DNA from: Pontibacillus chungwhensis BH030062
GTDB taxonomy: Bacteria > Bacillota > Bacilli > Bacillales > BH030062
Direction of reading: 5' to 3'
Assembly (NCBI RefSeq): GCF_000770675.1
Contig: NZ_AVBG01000001.1
Span: forward strand, 372,001 to 436,000
DNA length: 64,000 bases
The notes under the pieces: model-generated
Databases searched by the model: none
Seen by the model: only the letters and a program-made list of their open reading frames with translations
What the model was told of the DNA's origin: nothing
Program-made: the position numbers and the translations under genes
Shown here: positions 34,422-43,521 of the stretch, piece by piece
Position numbering within the stretch: position 1 is the first letter of the stretch
Layout of the letters: every line of letters starts with the position of its first letter

Positions 34422-35096
34422 TTAATCTTCATTCATCCCAGTGAATAAAAGTACAAGACGCACTAGTTCAAGAAGTGCTACCAGAGCGCTCGCTACATAA
34501 GTCCAAGCCGCTGCATTTAGAACTTTCTTAGTCTGACGCTCCTCGTTATTACGAATGATACCAGTAGATACAAGCTGGTTCATTGCTCTACTTGAGGCAT
34601 TAAATTCAACAGGTAGCGTAACGAACTGGAACAATACAGCTAAAGCGAAGAATGCAATTCCAACTCCTAATAGTACTTGGCTAAAGAAAGCACCAGCAAT
34701 AATTAAGAATATGGAAGCATTCGAGCCAAAGCTAGCTACAGGTACAAGAGCATGCCTGAATCGTAAAAAGGCGTAGGCTTCAGCATCCTGAATTGCGTGC
34801 CCTACTTCGTGTGCTGCCACTGCTTGTGCAGCTGCGGATGGTTCATGGTAGTTCCCTGAAGATAAACGAACAACCTTACTCCGAGGATCATAGTGATCGG
34901 ATAACATGCCTTTAACTTCTTCCACTTGCACATTAGAGAGTCCATTGTCATCTAATATTTTACGGGCTACCTCCGCCCCAGTCATATTTGATTCATTACG
35001 GACTTTTGAATATCGCTTATACGTTTTTTTCACTCTCATTTGCGCCCAAATCGGGATGATAATGATTAAAGCCAAATAAATTAGATATTGACCCAT
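34422..35096 (-). CDS. YugP-type neutral zinc metallopeptidase
   Basis: This is a 224-residue membrane peptidase with a membrane helix at the N-terminus, the zinc motif HEVGHAIQDAEAY near residue 97 and several helices after residue 120. NASSRAMNQLV and KKVLNAAAWTYVASAL are family segments. B. subtilis YugP is encoded elsewhere, so its place between ypjC and ypjB is a local insertion or rearrangement. Substrate unknown. Confidence 0.92.
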   Translation of the reverse strand: MGQYLIYLALIIIIPIWAQMRVKKTYKRYSKVRNESNMTGAEVARKILDDNGLSNVQVEEVKGMLSDHYDPRSKVVRLSSGNYHEPSAAAQAVAAHEVGHAIQDAEAYAFLRFRHALVPVASFGSNASIFLIIAGAFFSQVLLGVGIAFFALAVLFQFVTLPVEFNASSRAMNQLVSTGIIRNNEERQTKKVLNAAAWTYVASALVALLELVRLVLLFTGMNED

Positions 35097-35177
35097 CTTT
35101 TCATTCCTCCACTAATATAATCGACCTTTATATAAAGATCTTATTAAGGTCAATTTTAGTCAAAAGACACGGGAAAG

Positions 35178-35939
35178 TCAACTATCCCGCTCTCTCTTTT
35201 TTTCGGTATCATCTGTTTTCTCACCCTTATATTTTCTCCAACCTACATACATTAATGTGAATGAAATTAAACTACCAACAGAACCCATTAGCCAGATGAA
35301 ACCTGGTTCTTCTGTTAAGCTTTTTTTACGTTTTACTTCAACCTCTTTCACCTCTTGGGCGAACACACTTATCTGATTTCCTTGTAGATCATCACCATTA
35401 AGTGACTGCATTTCATGCAACTCTTTCATGTGTCTTTCCATTATCTGAACACTCTCTTCAGTTCCTGATACTTTCACCGCTGGAAGAAGTCGTTCATATA
35501 AAGAATATACTTTTTGAAGTCTTTCGTTATTTTTTAAAGGATCATTCGTCATTTCCGATAATAAATGGTCCTTCCACGATAACCAAAGAGGATCTATTTT
35601 ATTCCAGGTAGCCTCATAAAGTAACACAACTGTGAGACTTTTATGGTATTTATCCTCCGGGACTACGTGTGGATCAATTAGCGCTTGATGAGCTTCGTTT
35701 AGAACATCTTGAAACACTACACTATATTCTTTATCATCGATACTATAATCTCTTCTCAACTTCGTTAATACTGCATCAGCTGCCTCATATCTACCTTCTT
35801 CAACATACTGTAAGAAGCGATAAGTGGTCTCTTTCATCTCATTTGAAAAAGATGTTGCACTACTATAACCGATGTGAAACAAGCTAAGTCCAAAACAGAC
35901 CAGTAATCCCCATAATATTTTCTTTTGTATCTGTTTCAT
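35178..35939 (-). CDS. ypjB: YpjB-like sporulation-associated protein
   Basis: This 253-residue protein has an N-terminal signal/anchor helix (about 8-28), an extracytoplasmic helical domain, and one C-terminal membrane helix (about 215-235) with a charged tail. Its place next to ypjA and upstream of the qcr genes matches B. subtilis ypjB, annotated there as a sporulation protein. No catalytic motif is visible. The identification rests on context, size and topology. Confidence 0.82.
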   Translation of the reverse strand: MKQIQKKILWGLLVCFGLSLFHIGYSSATSFSNEMKETTYRFLQYVEEGRYEAADAVLTKLRRDYSIDDKEYSVVFQDVLNEAHQALIDPHVVPEDKYHKSLTVVLLYEATWNKIDPLWLSWKDHLLSEMTNDPLKNNERLQKVYSLYERLLPAVKVSGTEESVQIMERHMKELHEMQSLNGDDLQGNQISVFAQEVKEVEVKRKKSLTEEPGFIWLMGSVGSLISFTLMYVGWRKYKGEKTDDTEKKRERDS

Positions 35940-36005
35940 AACGCTCCCCTCTCAAACCACTCTTGCTTCAATGTATGAGAGGATAAGTAGAATTAGTACA
36001 AGTAG

Positions 36006-36593
36006 TTATAGGTGATTCGCTCGTTTACGTTTAAGATGAATAGTTAGGAAATAGGCAATCCCAATCGAAAGTAAGCTAAGCCAGAATGTGAAATAACCTA
36101 TTTCTTGACTAAAGTCACTTAGCTTTGAATAGATTGGCATCATCCCAAACACATAATCGATTATGTCATTGTGCAATGTCCATATACCAGCAATAACGAT
36201 ATGAATAACTTTAATTTTGTAATAAGGAGCATACAGTAAACCTTGAATAGCCATAGCCCCGTGAGAAGCAATTAACATATAACCTTGCCACGGAAGATAT
36301 CCTGTCACAATTAACGTCAAAATGTTCATCACCACTGCCCATATTCCATACTTAAACAAAGTAATTATGGCAAGTGCTTCTATAAGTGGAACACTTTTTT
36401 TTATTAAGAAGAAGAATAAAAAAATGCAAAAGAACAAACTAGCTGTTGGACTATCAGGTACAAATGGTATAAAAATTGTTGGAGTTATTTCAAGCTGACT
36501 CTTATACCACCAATACCCATAAATAGTTCCTAAAATATTCACGATTAGCAAAAGTAAAACAAATGGTTTGAACGTTAAAAGATAACGAAGCAC
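36006..36593 (-). CDS. ypjA: YpjA-like membrane protein (DUF1405)
   Basis: This 195-residue protein has about six membrane helices. IYGYWWYKSQLEITP, PDSPTASLFF and NDIIDYVFGMMPIY are DUF1405 marks. Function is unknown. It lies between ypjB and qcrC as in B. subtilis. Confidence 0.88.
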   Translation of the reverse strand: MLRYLLTFKPFVLLLLIVNILGTIYGYWWYKSQLEITPTIFIPFVPDSPTASLFFCIFLFFFLIKKSVPLIEALAIITLFKYGIWAVVMNILTLIVTGYLPWQGYMLIASHGAMAIQGLLYAPYYKIKVIHIVIAGIWTLHNDIIDYVFGMMPIYSKLSDFSQEIGYFTFWLSLLSIGIAYFLTIHLKRKRANHL

Positions 36594-36617
36594 GTCATCC
36601 CTCCTTTTCTATAACCA

Positions 36618-36645
36618 GAAAAAGAAGCTGACCTAAAAGCCAGCT
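36618..36645 (-). terminator. Probable terminator of the qcr operon
   Basis: On the minus strand, AGCTGGC pairs with GTCAGCT (one G-U pair) around TTTTAG, followed by TTCTTTTTC. It lies 20 bases after the qcrC stop. Confidence 0.65.
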
Positions 36646-36664
36646 CCCTTTTTAAGTATCTTAT

Positions 36665-37435
36665 TTATTCGCTACCTTCACTTCCAACACCAGTAATAAA
36701 GTTCGCGAGTTTGTCTAATTCTTCATCAGAACCTTGGAATATGTTAGCAGGCATGCCTCCAATTCCATTCTGTGCAATATCCTTAATCTCATCTGCAGAA
36801 TACTCAACACCAATTAGTGCTGGACCATTTCCGCCTTCAAGATTGTCACCATGACAGGATGCACAGTTTTGAGAGTAGATTTTGTATCCATCAGATGATT
36901 TATCTATTTCAACATCTTCTACAATTTGACCTGACTTCGCGCGCTGTTCCCAGTCTACATGATCTGCTGCTTCCCATGTTAAGAAAACAGTAGCCGCTAA
37001 ACCAATTAACATCATAGCATTTGCAATAGGACGCTCGAATGGACGACGGCCTTTTCCTGTATCTAAGAATGGTGCTAATAATAGTGCACCAAATGCAAGA
37101 CCAGGAATAATAAATGCACCTAATACGATATACGGTCCACTCGCAAACTCGTATTTCAAGAACTGGTAAAGGAATAAAAAGTACCAGTCTGGTAACGGAA
37201 TGTAACCAGCATCTGTTGGATCAGCTAGTTTTTCAAGCGGTGATGGAGCTACAACCGTTAGTGTTAAAAATCCAATTAGGAAAACAGCACCAACCAGCCA
37301 TTCTTTTAACAAGAAGTTTGGCCAGAATGCCTCTGTTTTACCAGGGTATTCCGAATAGTCTTTTGGTATATTAGGTTTCTTCTCAGCCGGGACACGCGAG
37401 TCACCGACAAACTTCATACCTTTTCCCCTATGCAC
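36665..37435 (-). CDS. qcrC: Menaquinol:cytochrome c reductase cytochrome b/c subunit
   Basis: This 256-residue subunit fuses the subunit IV-like membrane part (three helices, with the PEWY-type site seen as PDWYFLFLYQFLKYEFA) to a C-terminal cytochrome c domain (CASCHG heme site near residue 192, and a later GGMPANIF with the axial Met). It works in the membrane bc complex with QcrA and QcrB, passing electrons from menaquinol to cytochrome c. Length and start MHRGKGMKFVGDSR match B. subtilis. Confidence 0.96.
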   Translation of the reverse strand: MHRGKGMKFVGDSRVPAEKKPNIPKDYSEYPGKTEAFWPNFLLKEWLVGAVFLIGFLTLTVVAPSPLEKLADPTDAGYIPLPDWYFLFLYQFLKYEFASGPYIVLGAFIIPGLAFGALLLAPFLDTGKGRRPFERPIANAMMLIGLAATVFLTWEAADHVDWEQRAKSGQIVEDVEIDKSSDGYKIYSQNCASCHGDNLEGGNGPALIGVEYSADEIKDIAQNGIGGMPANIFQGSDEELDKLANFITGVGSEGSE

Positions 37436-37464
37436 AGCGATCCCTCCTTTACATCAATGGAGTC

Positions 37465-38139
37465 CTATAGTGGACCAGAAATTCCTTGTTTACGAATCAT
37501 AACAAAGTGCGCTGCCATTAATCCGAATAATGCAGCTGGCAGGAAGAATACGTGGATAGCAAAGAAACGAGTTAACGTTTGTGCCCCTACGATATCCGGG
37601 TCACCAGCTAGTAGTGTCTTCACTTCCGTACCTATAAGAGGTGTTTGTTCGGCGATTTGAAGACCTACTTGTGTAGCGAAGAATGCTTTGTTATCCCAAG
37701 GAAGCAGATAACCTGTGAAACCAAGACCGAGCATAACAAAGAAAATAAGTACCCCTACTACCCAGTTTAATTCACGAGGTTTTTTATAAGCCCCTTGGAA
37801 GAATACACGTAATGTATGTAAGAACATCATCACGATTACGAGACTAGCACCCCAGTGGTGCATACCACGTACAATTTGACCATAAGCTACCTCTTTTTGA
37901 AGATAGTAAACAGACTCCCATGCATTTTCAATGTCCGGTACATAATACATTGTCAAAAACATACCAGATAATACTTGAATAACGGTTACGAAGAACGTAA
38001 GTCCTCCGAAACAATAAACGAATGCTGAAAAATGATGAGCAGGGTTCACGTGTTCAGGAACTTCGTGATCCGCAATATCACGCCATAACGGTGTAATATC
38101 GACACGCTCGTCCACCCAATCGTAAAGTTTTTGAAGCAT
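37465..38139 (-). CDS. qcrB: Menaquinol:cytochrome c reductase cytochrome b subunit
   Basis: This is a cytochrome b6-type subunit of 224 residues and four helices, with paired heme-ligand histidines in VRGMHHWGASLV and in ARFFAIHVFFLP-type helix D (TRFFAIHVFFLP). It also shows GFTGYLLPWDNKAFFATQV. It lies 3 bases after qcrA and 29 before qcrC. Confidence 0.96.
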   Translation of the reverse strand: MLQKLYDWVDERVDITPLWRDIADHEVPEHVNPAHHFSAFVYCFGGLTFFVTVIQVLSGMFLTMYYVPDIENAWESVYYLQKEVAYGQIVRGMHHWGASLVIVMMFLHTLRVFFQGAYKKPRELNWVVGVLIFFVMLGLGFTGYLLPWDNKAFFATQVGLQIAEQTPLIGTEVKTLLAGDPDIVGAQTLTRFFAIHVFFLPAALFGLMAAHFVMIRKQGISGPL

Positions 38140-38142
38140 GAA

Positions 38143-38655
38143 TTACACCACCTTGTTTGGAATGACTTCTCCTAAGTACAGCATGCCATCTTGAATTTTG
38201 ACTTTGTATTGATCTAGCGGAGCTAATGGAGGTGTACCAGGTACGTTCGCTCCATTCTTCTCATAAAGCCCCCCATGGCAAGGACAGTAGTACTGGTTCT
38301 CGTTCCCCTGACCGCCTTCCCATTTAACAATGCATCCCAAGTGTTTACAAATTGGTGAAAATGCAATTACATCTCCACTTTCGTTTTTGTAAACCCACGC
38401 TGTTTTCGAAACTTCAGATACATACCACGCATCTTGCTGCTCGAAAGAGAAATCTACACGAATTGGTTCTTCCGTAATGTTTTTAACTTCGGTACCCGTA
38501 GCGTGAAACTCTCCGCCTTCTTTTGGCTGAAGCACTGGATCCACTGCCATTCGAACCATCGGCGAAAGCATAGCCGCTGCCATAAACCCTCCTACACCTG
38601 TAAGCGTGTAGTTCAGAAACTGACGGCGGGATACTGGTTGTTTTTTATCGCTCAT
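38143..38655 (-). CDS. qcrA: Menaquinol:cytochrome c reductase Rieske iron-sulfur subunit
   Basis: This 170-residue subunit has a twin-arginine type N-terminus (SRRQFLNYTLTGVGG) and a single anchor helix. Cluster ligands are CKHLGC and CPCHGGLY. The start is the ATG preceded by GAGGGGGG; upstream open codons have no site. First gene of the qcrABC operon. Confidence 0.96.
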   Translation of the reverse strand: MSDKKQPVSRRQFLNYTLTGVGGFMAAAMLSPMVRMAVDPVLQPKEGGEFHATGTEVKNITEEPIRVDFSFEQQDAWYVSEVSKTAWVYKNESGDVIAFSPICKHLGCIVKWEGGQGNENQYYCPCHGGLYEKNGANVPGTPPLAPLDQYKVKIQDGMLYLGEVIPNKVV

Positions 38656-38782
38656 TGTTTTCCCCCCTCTATCCAATATGATCCAACATTCATGGTAAAT
38701 ATTCACACAGTTTACTAGGACATTATAATGATAGCGCAAACTAATTAGACGGTCAATATTGGAATTGAAATCGCTTTAGAAA

Positions 38783-39250
38783 TTATTCTTGCCAATATGC
38801 TGTAATTAATTCGGTTACTTGATCAATTTGAGAACGAAGGACTTTTTTAGCTTCTTCATTATGTATATCATCTACCTGAGGAAGAGGCAGCCAAATTAAA
38901 GAAGGATTTAGCTTTCTCTCTACTTTTTTCCATTGTTGATCAAACGTGAAGAAAAGAAGATGCTTAAAGCCTTCTGCTTCCATTCTTTCTGTCCATTCAT
39001 TAATACGTTCGATTTCTTTATCGATAGACGTTTCTTTAAGATACGTATAGGACGGAGCCAAAAAAATTCTTCCTCTATATTCTTCTTCCACTTCTTTCAT
39101 AAATAACGTTAATAGTTCAGACTGATTTGCCAACTGTGTAAGCTCTTTCTCTGAACCTGATAGTGAATAGGGAATAAGTGGCACAATTCCAGTATCCACA
39201 AATTCTTTAGATTGTGAATACAATGACACATCTTGTCCGCTCCATTTCAT
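38783..39250 (-). CDS. ypiF: YpiF family protein (DUF2487)
   Basis: This is a 155-residue soluble protein of unknown function; the start MKWSGQDVSLYSQSKEFVDT and GIVPLIPYS are the family pattern. It stands between ypiB and qcrA as in B. subtilis. Downstream 38656-38782 carries the upstream region of qcrA. No catalytic residues can be named. Confidence 0.87.
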   Translation of the reverse strand: MKWSGQDVSLYSQSKEFVDTGIVPLIPYSLSGSEKELTQLANQSELLTLFMKEVEEEYRGRIFLAPSYTYLKETSIDKEIERINEWTERMEAEGFKHLLFFTFDQQWKKVERKLNPSLIWLPLPQVDDIHNEEAKKVLRSQIDQVTELITAYWQE

Positions 39251-39362
39251 TGCATTACCCCCCTTTCATTCAATTCTTCCCTTTCATTATAGCCTCTCGG
39301 TCATGAAATCGAAAGGTTTAATCATTAAATTTGCCATTGTTTTCTGAATTTACCCTCTGTTA

Positions 39363-39391
39363 AAAAAATAAACCCCCTAATAAAATTAGGG
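39363..39391 (-). terminator. Terminator overlapping the ypiB stop
   Basis: On the minus strand, AACTCCCTAAT / ATTAGGGGGTTT (one mismatch) is followed by TATTTTTTT. The left arm includes the ypiB stop codon. Confidence 0.8.
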
Positions 39392-39940
39392 AGTTACATT
39401 TCTCTTGAGTTCATTTAACTGTTCACTTAATCTCTCAAACGTTTCTTTATCTCCACTATCTAAAGCTCGGTCAATCTTTCTTCTAAGCTTTTGAGTTTGG
39501 TAGTTCGAAATGGACGTCTGCAAAACCAATTCAGCTAATTCCTGATCCTTCTCGGTGATAAAGTAATCTTGAGGCATAAAAGGATTTTCCTCCAAAACGG
39601 CTGCATAAGAGGCGCTCTGGTGAGAATTTTTGAAATTGAGTTGGATATAAACGGCTTCATTTCGATTCAGACGAATATCATGAAATGACTTTTCTGCATC
39701 TGTTGTCATGATTTGATCCTTATAGAAGCGAAATGGGACTTCATCAACGCAATGAGTTGAAATAACAATACCTCTTGGACAGAATCGTGCTTCTTCAACA
39801 AAATGTACGTTTTCCATAATTGAATCATGGTTAATTAAATAGTTTAGAATCCATACACTTTCCCTACGTTTTAATTGAAAATGATTCAAAAACCAACGAA
39901 CAAATTCCTTTTTATCCTCTACCGAGACCGGCATTTTCAC
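39386..39940 (-). CDS. ypiB: YpiB / UPF0302 family protein
   Basis: This is a 184-residue cytoplasmic protein of unknown function. [21 protein letters not shown], then [18 protein letters not shown] and [15 protein letters not shown] are strongly conserved in the family (the first is given with its neighbours for recognition: [13 protein letters not shown]). The start is GTG, eight bases after AAGGAGG. It follows ypiA after 32 bases. Confidence 0.9.
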   Translation of the reverse strand: MKMPVSVEDKKEFVRWFLNHFQLKRRESVWILNYLINHDSIMENVHFVEEARFCPRGIVISTHCVDEVPFRFYKDQIMTTDAEKSFHDIRLNRNEAVYIQLNFKNSHQSASYAAVLEENPFMPQDYFITEKDQELAELVLQTSISNYQTQKLRRKIDRALDSGDKETFERLSEQLNELKRNVTP

Positions 39941-39972
39941 TTTTATGCCCTCCTTTTTAAACAGAGAAATAC

Positions 39973-41235
39973 CTATTCCTCGTCACCAGACTGTAAACGG
40001 GCCATAAATGTCTCCACTTCTTCATCAGTTGGTTCTATAGTGAGATAACGCTCAAATACACTGTGAGCTTCCTTCACTCTTCCTTCTTCTACAAGGAAAT
40101 AGCCATATTCTTTTAGGAAGTCACTATCATCTTTAAAGGTATTATATGCTTCTTGATAGTCGTTTAATGCCTCTTTAAAGTGTTCTAATTCATTATTTGC
40201 CTGAGCTAGATACCACTTATATAGAGGTTCTTCTTCATTCATTTCAATAAGGTACTCTAAAATGTCTTTAATGGCTTCGTAATCTCCATCTTCTTTTAGA
40301 CGCTCTACTAAGAATAAAGCAGCTTCTTTGAACCCAGGGTCAATCGATAATGACTGCCTGATATGCTGATATCCCTCTTGCTTCTTCGTAAGACGAAATG
40401 CTAACGTTCCTGCTAAATAAAATAGGTCCTTATTAAATTCGTCTTTCTTTAATCCCTTATTCGCTGCATCATAAGCCTCATCAATCATACCTTCAGATTC
40501 GTATGCTTCAGCAAGTAAAGGGTAAGCAGATTGATAGAATGGATCTTCTTCAATTAGCTTATTCCACACGCGAATAGCAATATCTATGCGGTTAGCTTGA
40601 TAAGCAGTAAAACCATATCGGAACAGTATATCAGGGGTCATTTCATCAGCAGCTTGGAAGTAATCTAATGCTTGATCAAAGTCACCTTCAATGGCAAATG
40701 CTTCCGCAAGACGCAAGGTAATATCTGTTTCACCCATCTTTTGATCACGGCGTAAGGCTTTCTCGTAATAAGGAATACTCTTTTGATACTCTCCAACAGA
40801 GAAAGCGAGTTCACCCAAAGCAAAATCAATAACAGGTTCATTAGGAGAAATGTTCTTTGCTAACAACAGCTTTTGTTCAGATACTTCGAATAACCCTTGC
40901 GTTTGATAAAGATCTGCAAGTTGAACAAGAGCTCCTAAATATTGTTCATCTTCTTCAGGAATTTGATTTAAAAGATCAATTGCCTTTTCATCATCTTCCT
41001 GATCTACGTAAATCTCAGCAAGTAAAAGCGTTAATTCATGTTCACCTGGGTAACGTTGTTTAAGCTCCTCTAAAACGTCTTTAGCCTCTTCAACCATCCC
41101 CCACTGCATAAACATTTCCGCTATTGTATATTTTTCTTCATCACCCGCACGGGATAACTCTGTACGTAGTGTTTCTACAGCTTGTTCTGTTTTTCCTGCA
41201 TTCATATATTGAATGGCTTGTTCTATGCCTTGCAT
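39973..41235 (-). CDS. ypiA: TPR-repeat protein YpiA
   Basis: This 420-residue protein is built almost entirely of tetratricopeptide repeats of 34 residues (for example [20 protein letters not shown] and [20 protein letters not shown]), strongly acidic. It has no signal peptide and is likely a cytoplasmic scaffold. Between the aro genes and ypiB as in B. subtilis, where its function is also unknown. Confidence 0.9.
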   Translation of the reverse strand: MQGIEQAIQYMNAGKTEQAVETLRTELSRAGDEEKYTIAEMFMQWGMVEEAKDVLEELKQRYPGEHELTLLLAEIYVDQEDDEKAIDLLNQIPEEDEQYLGALVQLADLYQTQGLFEVSEQKLLLAKNISPNEPVIDFALGELAFSVGEYQKSIPYYEKALRRDQKMGETDITLRLAEAFAIEGDFDQALDYFQAADEMTPDILFRYGFTAYQANRIDIAIRVWNKLIEEDPFYQSAYPLLAEAYESEGMIDEAYDAANKGLKKDEFNKDLFYLAGTLAFRLTKKQEGYQHIRQSLSIDPGFKEAALFLVERLKEDGDYEAIKDILEYLIEMNEEEPLYKWYLAQANNELEHFKEALNDYQEAYNTFKDDSDFLKEYGYFLVEEGRVKEAHSVFERYLTIEPTDEEVETFMARLQSGDEE

Positions 41236-41250
41236 GTCTACACCCTTTCA

Positions 41251-42123
41251 TCAACTCATAAAATGGTTTGGGATGGATGCTTTCAGGTAACAACCAATCC
41301 CTTCCATATCGTTAACCTCAACATGAGAACGAATAACTTGACCACGTAACACTGTAACACATGGAATAGCTTTATGATAAAACATTTGATCAGGTGTATC
41401 AATTTGTGTGTGTGATTGTATCCGAAAAATATTGAAATCCGCATCACCTGAATACATAAATTCTCCTTTATATGGATAAATTCCTGTCGCTCTTAAATTT
41501 TCTTTTACTATAGGACATTCATCCAATACCTTTGGTAGCGTTCGAACATTATGATAGTTTGCTAAAGCTAACCAGTCTCCATAAGAAATTGAGTTTTCCT
41601 TAGATACTACAGGTGCGATTGGTAAAAAAGAAGGATCTTGCGCTTGAGCAATCCATCCCCAAACTTTATTATTCATCTCTTTCTTAGACTGAACCTGAAA
41701 TAACAGGAAGGGTACACGTTCTACCCCAAAATAACGTACCATTACAGGAGTCAACTTTGTAAGAGGTACAAGTGGCGCAATCATATAATCTAGACCAAGA
41801 CCATCTAATGTACACTTCATCTTTTGAAATTCATCTACCATATTCCTTGTTGAAGTAATAGGGCATTGTACTACCAGTAGGGTTGCACCTCTAAACATAT
41901 ATCGTCTTACTAGAGCGGACTGATATTCAGTTTGATAAAGAGGAAACTGTAAGTCTATATGAACTTTTCCTGGTGCAATCCATAAAGGGTCTATGATAGA
42001 TGTATAGGTGTTCCGTTTTAACTTATAAGATTGTATCCACTTCCCATCCTTGATCCCAATGGTTAATGGTTTCCATTCTTTATTCAATAAAGCTTGTTCT
42101 GCTTGTATACAATAAGCCTTCAT
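41251..42123 (-). CDS. Degenerate amidohydrolase-like protein of unknown function
   Basis: This is a 290-residue protein I cannot name. The C-terminal part (SGDADFNIFRIQ, then KAIPCVTVLRGQVIRSHVEV) looks like the small beta-sandwich that closes dihydroorotase-type amidohydrolases. Near residue 50, IAPGKVHIDLQFPL stands where active enzymes have GxxDxHxH; the metal-binding histidines are missing, as is a clear later His/Asp set. It may be a pseudo-enzyme. The start is the ATG after AAAGGGGA. B. subtilis has no gene here between ypiA and aroA. Confidence 0.6.
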   Translation of the reverse strand: MKAYCIQAEQALLNKEWKPLTIGIKDGKWIQSYKLKRNTYTSIIDPLWIAPGKVHIDLQFPLYQTEYQSALVRRYMFRGATLLVVQCPITSTRNMVDEFQKMKCTLDGLGLDYMIAPLVPLTKLTPVMVRYFGVERVPFLLFQVQSKKEMNNKVWGWIAQAQDPSFLPIAPVVSKENSISYGDWLALANYHNVRTLPKVLDECPIVKENLRATGIYPYKGEFMYSGDADFNIFRIQSHTQIDTPDQMFYHKAIPCVTVLRGQVIRSHVEVNDMEGIGCYLKASIPNHFMS

Positions 42124-42206
42124 ACAACTTGTCCCCTTTACTAGCTTTTGGTACAAGGTATGAAGGCTTCATGTTCGTTATGCTTTTATTATCTACAGCT
42201 TACTCT

Positions 42207-43505
42207 CTAACGTTGAGTGTATAAGGCATCTAAGTGATCAAAGAAGCTTGGATAAGAGATTGAGATACACGATGGATGATCTAGCATGATCTTTTCTTCA
42301 CATATAACCGATGCAACGGCGACCATCATTCCAATTCTGTGATCGTGATAAGAAGAGTAGGTGCCACCCTTCAAAGGATTTGTAGAACCTTCAATTATCA
42401 TTCCATCTCTAGTAGCCTCCACCTCTACACCCATCTGTTTTAGAGTATCTACAACAGCTTGTATACGATCAGTCTCTTTATACCTTAGTTCTTCTGCATC
42501 TTTAATAATGGTTTTACCCTCAGCTCTTGAAGCCACAAGAGCGATTATTGGCAGCTCATCAATTAAACGGGGAATCAAATCACCTGATAATGTAGTCCCG
42601 TTCATTGCTCCACCTTTAACAGTAATATCACCCACTGGTTCATCCCCAATATGACGGGTAGTATTTACTGTCATAGATACTCCCATATCTTTAAGAACAT
42701 CAATGATGCCTGTACGGGTAGGGTTTAATCCTACATCTTTTAATGTAATCTCACTATTTTCTTTTAGAGCCGCTGCACACATAAAGAATGCAGCAGAAGA
42801 TATATCACCAGGTACTTCAATATCCACTCCGGTCAATGTCTGACCTCCTGAAATATGAATCAGATCTTCTTCGCGCTTCACGTTTACATCAAAAGCCTGT
42901 AGCATGCGTTCTGTATGATCTCGAGTCTTAACTGGCTCCATTATTGTAGTAGTTCCATCTGCAAATAGACCCGCTAGCAAGATTGCTGATTTAACCTGCG
43001 CGCTATTGACAGGCAAGCGATAATGAATAGGTTTTAAACTCTGACCTCTAATACTTAAAGGTAAAAGGTTTCCATGCTCCCTACCATCAATGAAAGCTCC
43101 CATTTCTCGCAAAGGATCAACAACACGATTCATAGGACGCTTAGAGAGAGATTGGTCTCCGAATAGTGTGTAGTGGTTCGATGTCCCCGCTAAAATACCA
43201 AGAAGTAATCGGGTCGTTGTACCTGAATTCCCTAAATTTAAAGGAGTCACCGATTCCGAAAGACCATGTAACCCCTTCCCCTCAATCTTAACCTCATCAC
43301 CGTTTTGTTCAATGTGAATACCCATTGATTGGAATACTTGGATCGTTGTCAAACAATCTTCACCTGTCAAAAAACGTTTCACTGTTGTTCTTCCTTCAGC
43401 TAAAGAACCTAGCATAATAGCCCTGTGTGAGATTGACTTGTCTCCTGGTACATGTATTGTTCCATTAAGGGTGTGTGGTCTTGGTTGAATTTCCATTTGG
43501 TCCAT
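42207..43505 (-). CDS. aroA: 3-phosphoshikimate 1-carboxyvinyltransferase (EPSP synthase)
   Basis: This enzyme joins shikimate-3-phosphate and PEP, shikimate pathway step 6. It has 432 residues with PGDKSISHRAIMLGSLAEG, LGNSGTTTRLLLGILAG and the late DHRIGMMVAVAS. Where the class I enzyme has LGNAGTAMRPL this has NSGTTTRLL, the form typical of Gram-positive class II enzymes. The start ATG has AAAGGTAG upstream. B. subtilis calls this gene aroE. Confidence 0.96.
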   Translation of the reverse strand: MDQMEIQPRPHTLNGTIHVPGDKSISHRAIMLGSLAEGRTTVKRFLTGEDCLTTIQVFQSMGIHIEQNGDEVKIEGKGLHGLSESVTPLNLGNSGTTTRLLLGILAGTSNHYTLFGDQSLSKRPMNRVVDPLREMGAFIDGREHGNLLPLSIRGQSLKPIHYRLPVNSAQVKSAILLAGLFADGTTTIMEPVKTRDHTERMLQAFDVNVKREEDLIHISGGQTLTGVDIEVPGDISSAAFFMCAAALKENSEITLKDVGLNPTRTGIIDVLKDMGVSMTVNTTRHIGDEPVGDITVKGGAMNGTTLSGDLIPRLIDELPIIALVASRAEGKTIIKDAEELRYKETDRIQAVVDTLKQMGVEVEATRDGMIIEGSTNPLKGGTYSSYHDHRIGMMVAVASVICEEKIMLDHPSCISISYPSFFDHLDALYTQR

Positions 43506-43521
43506 ATATTCACTACCTTTA

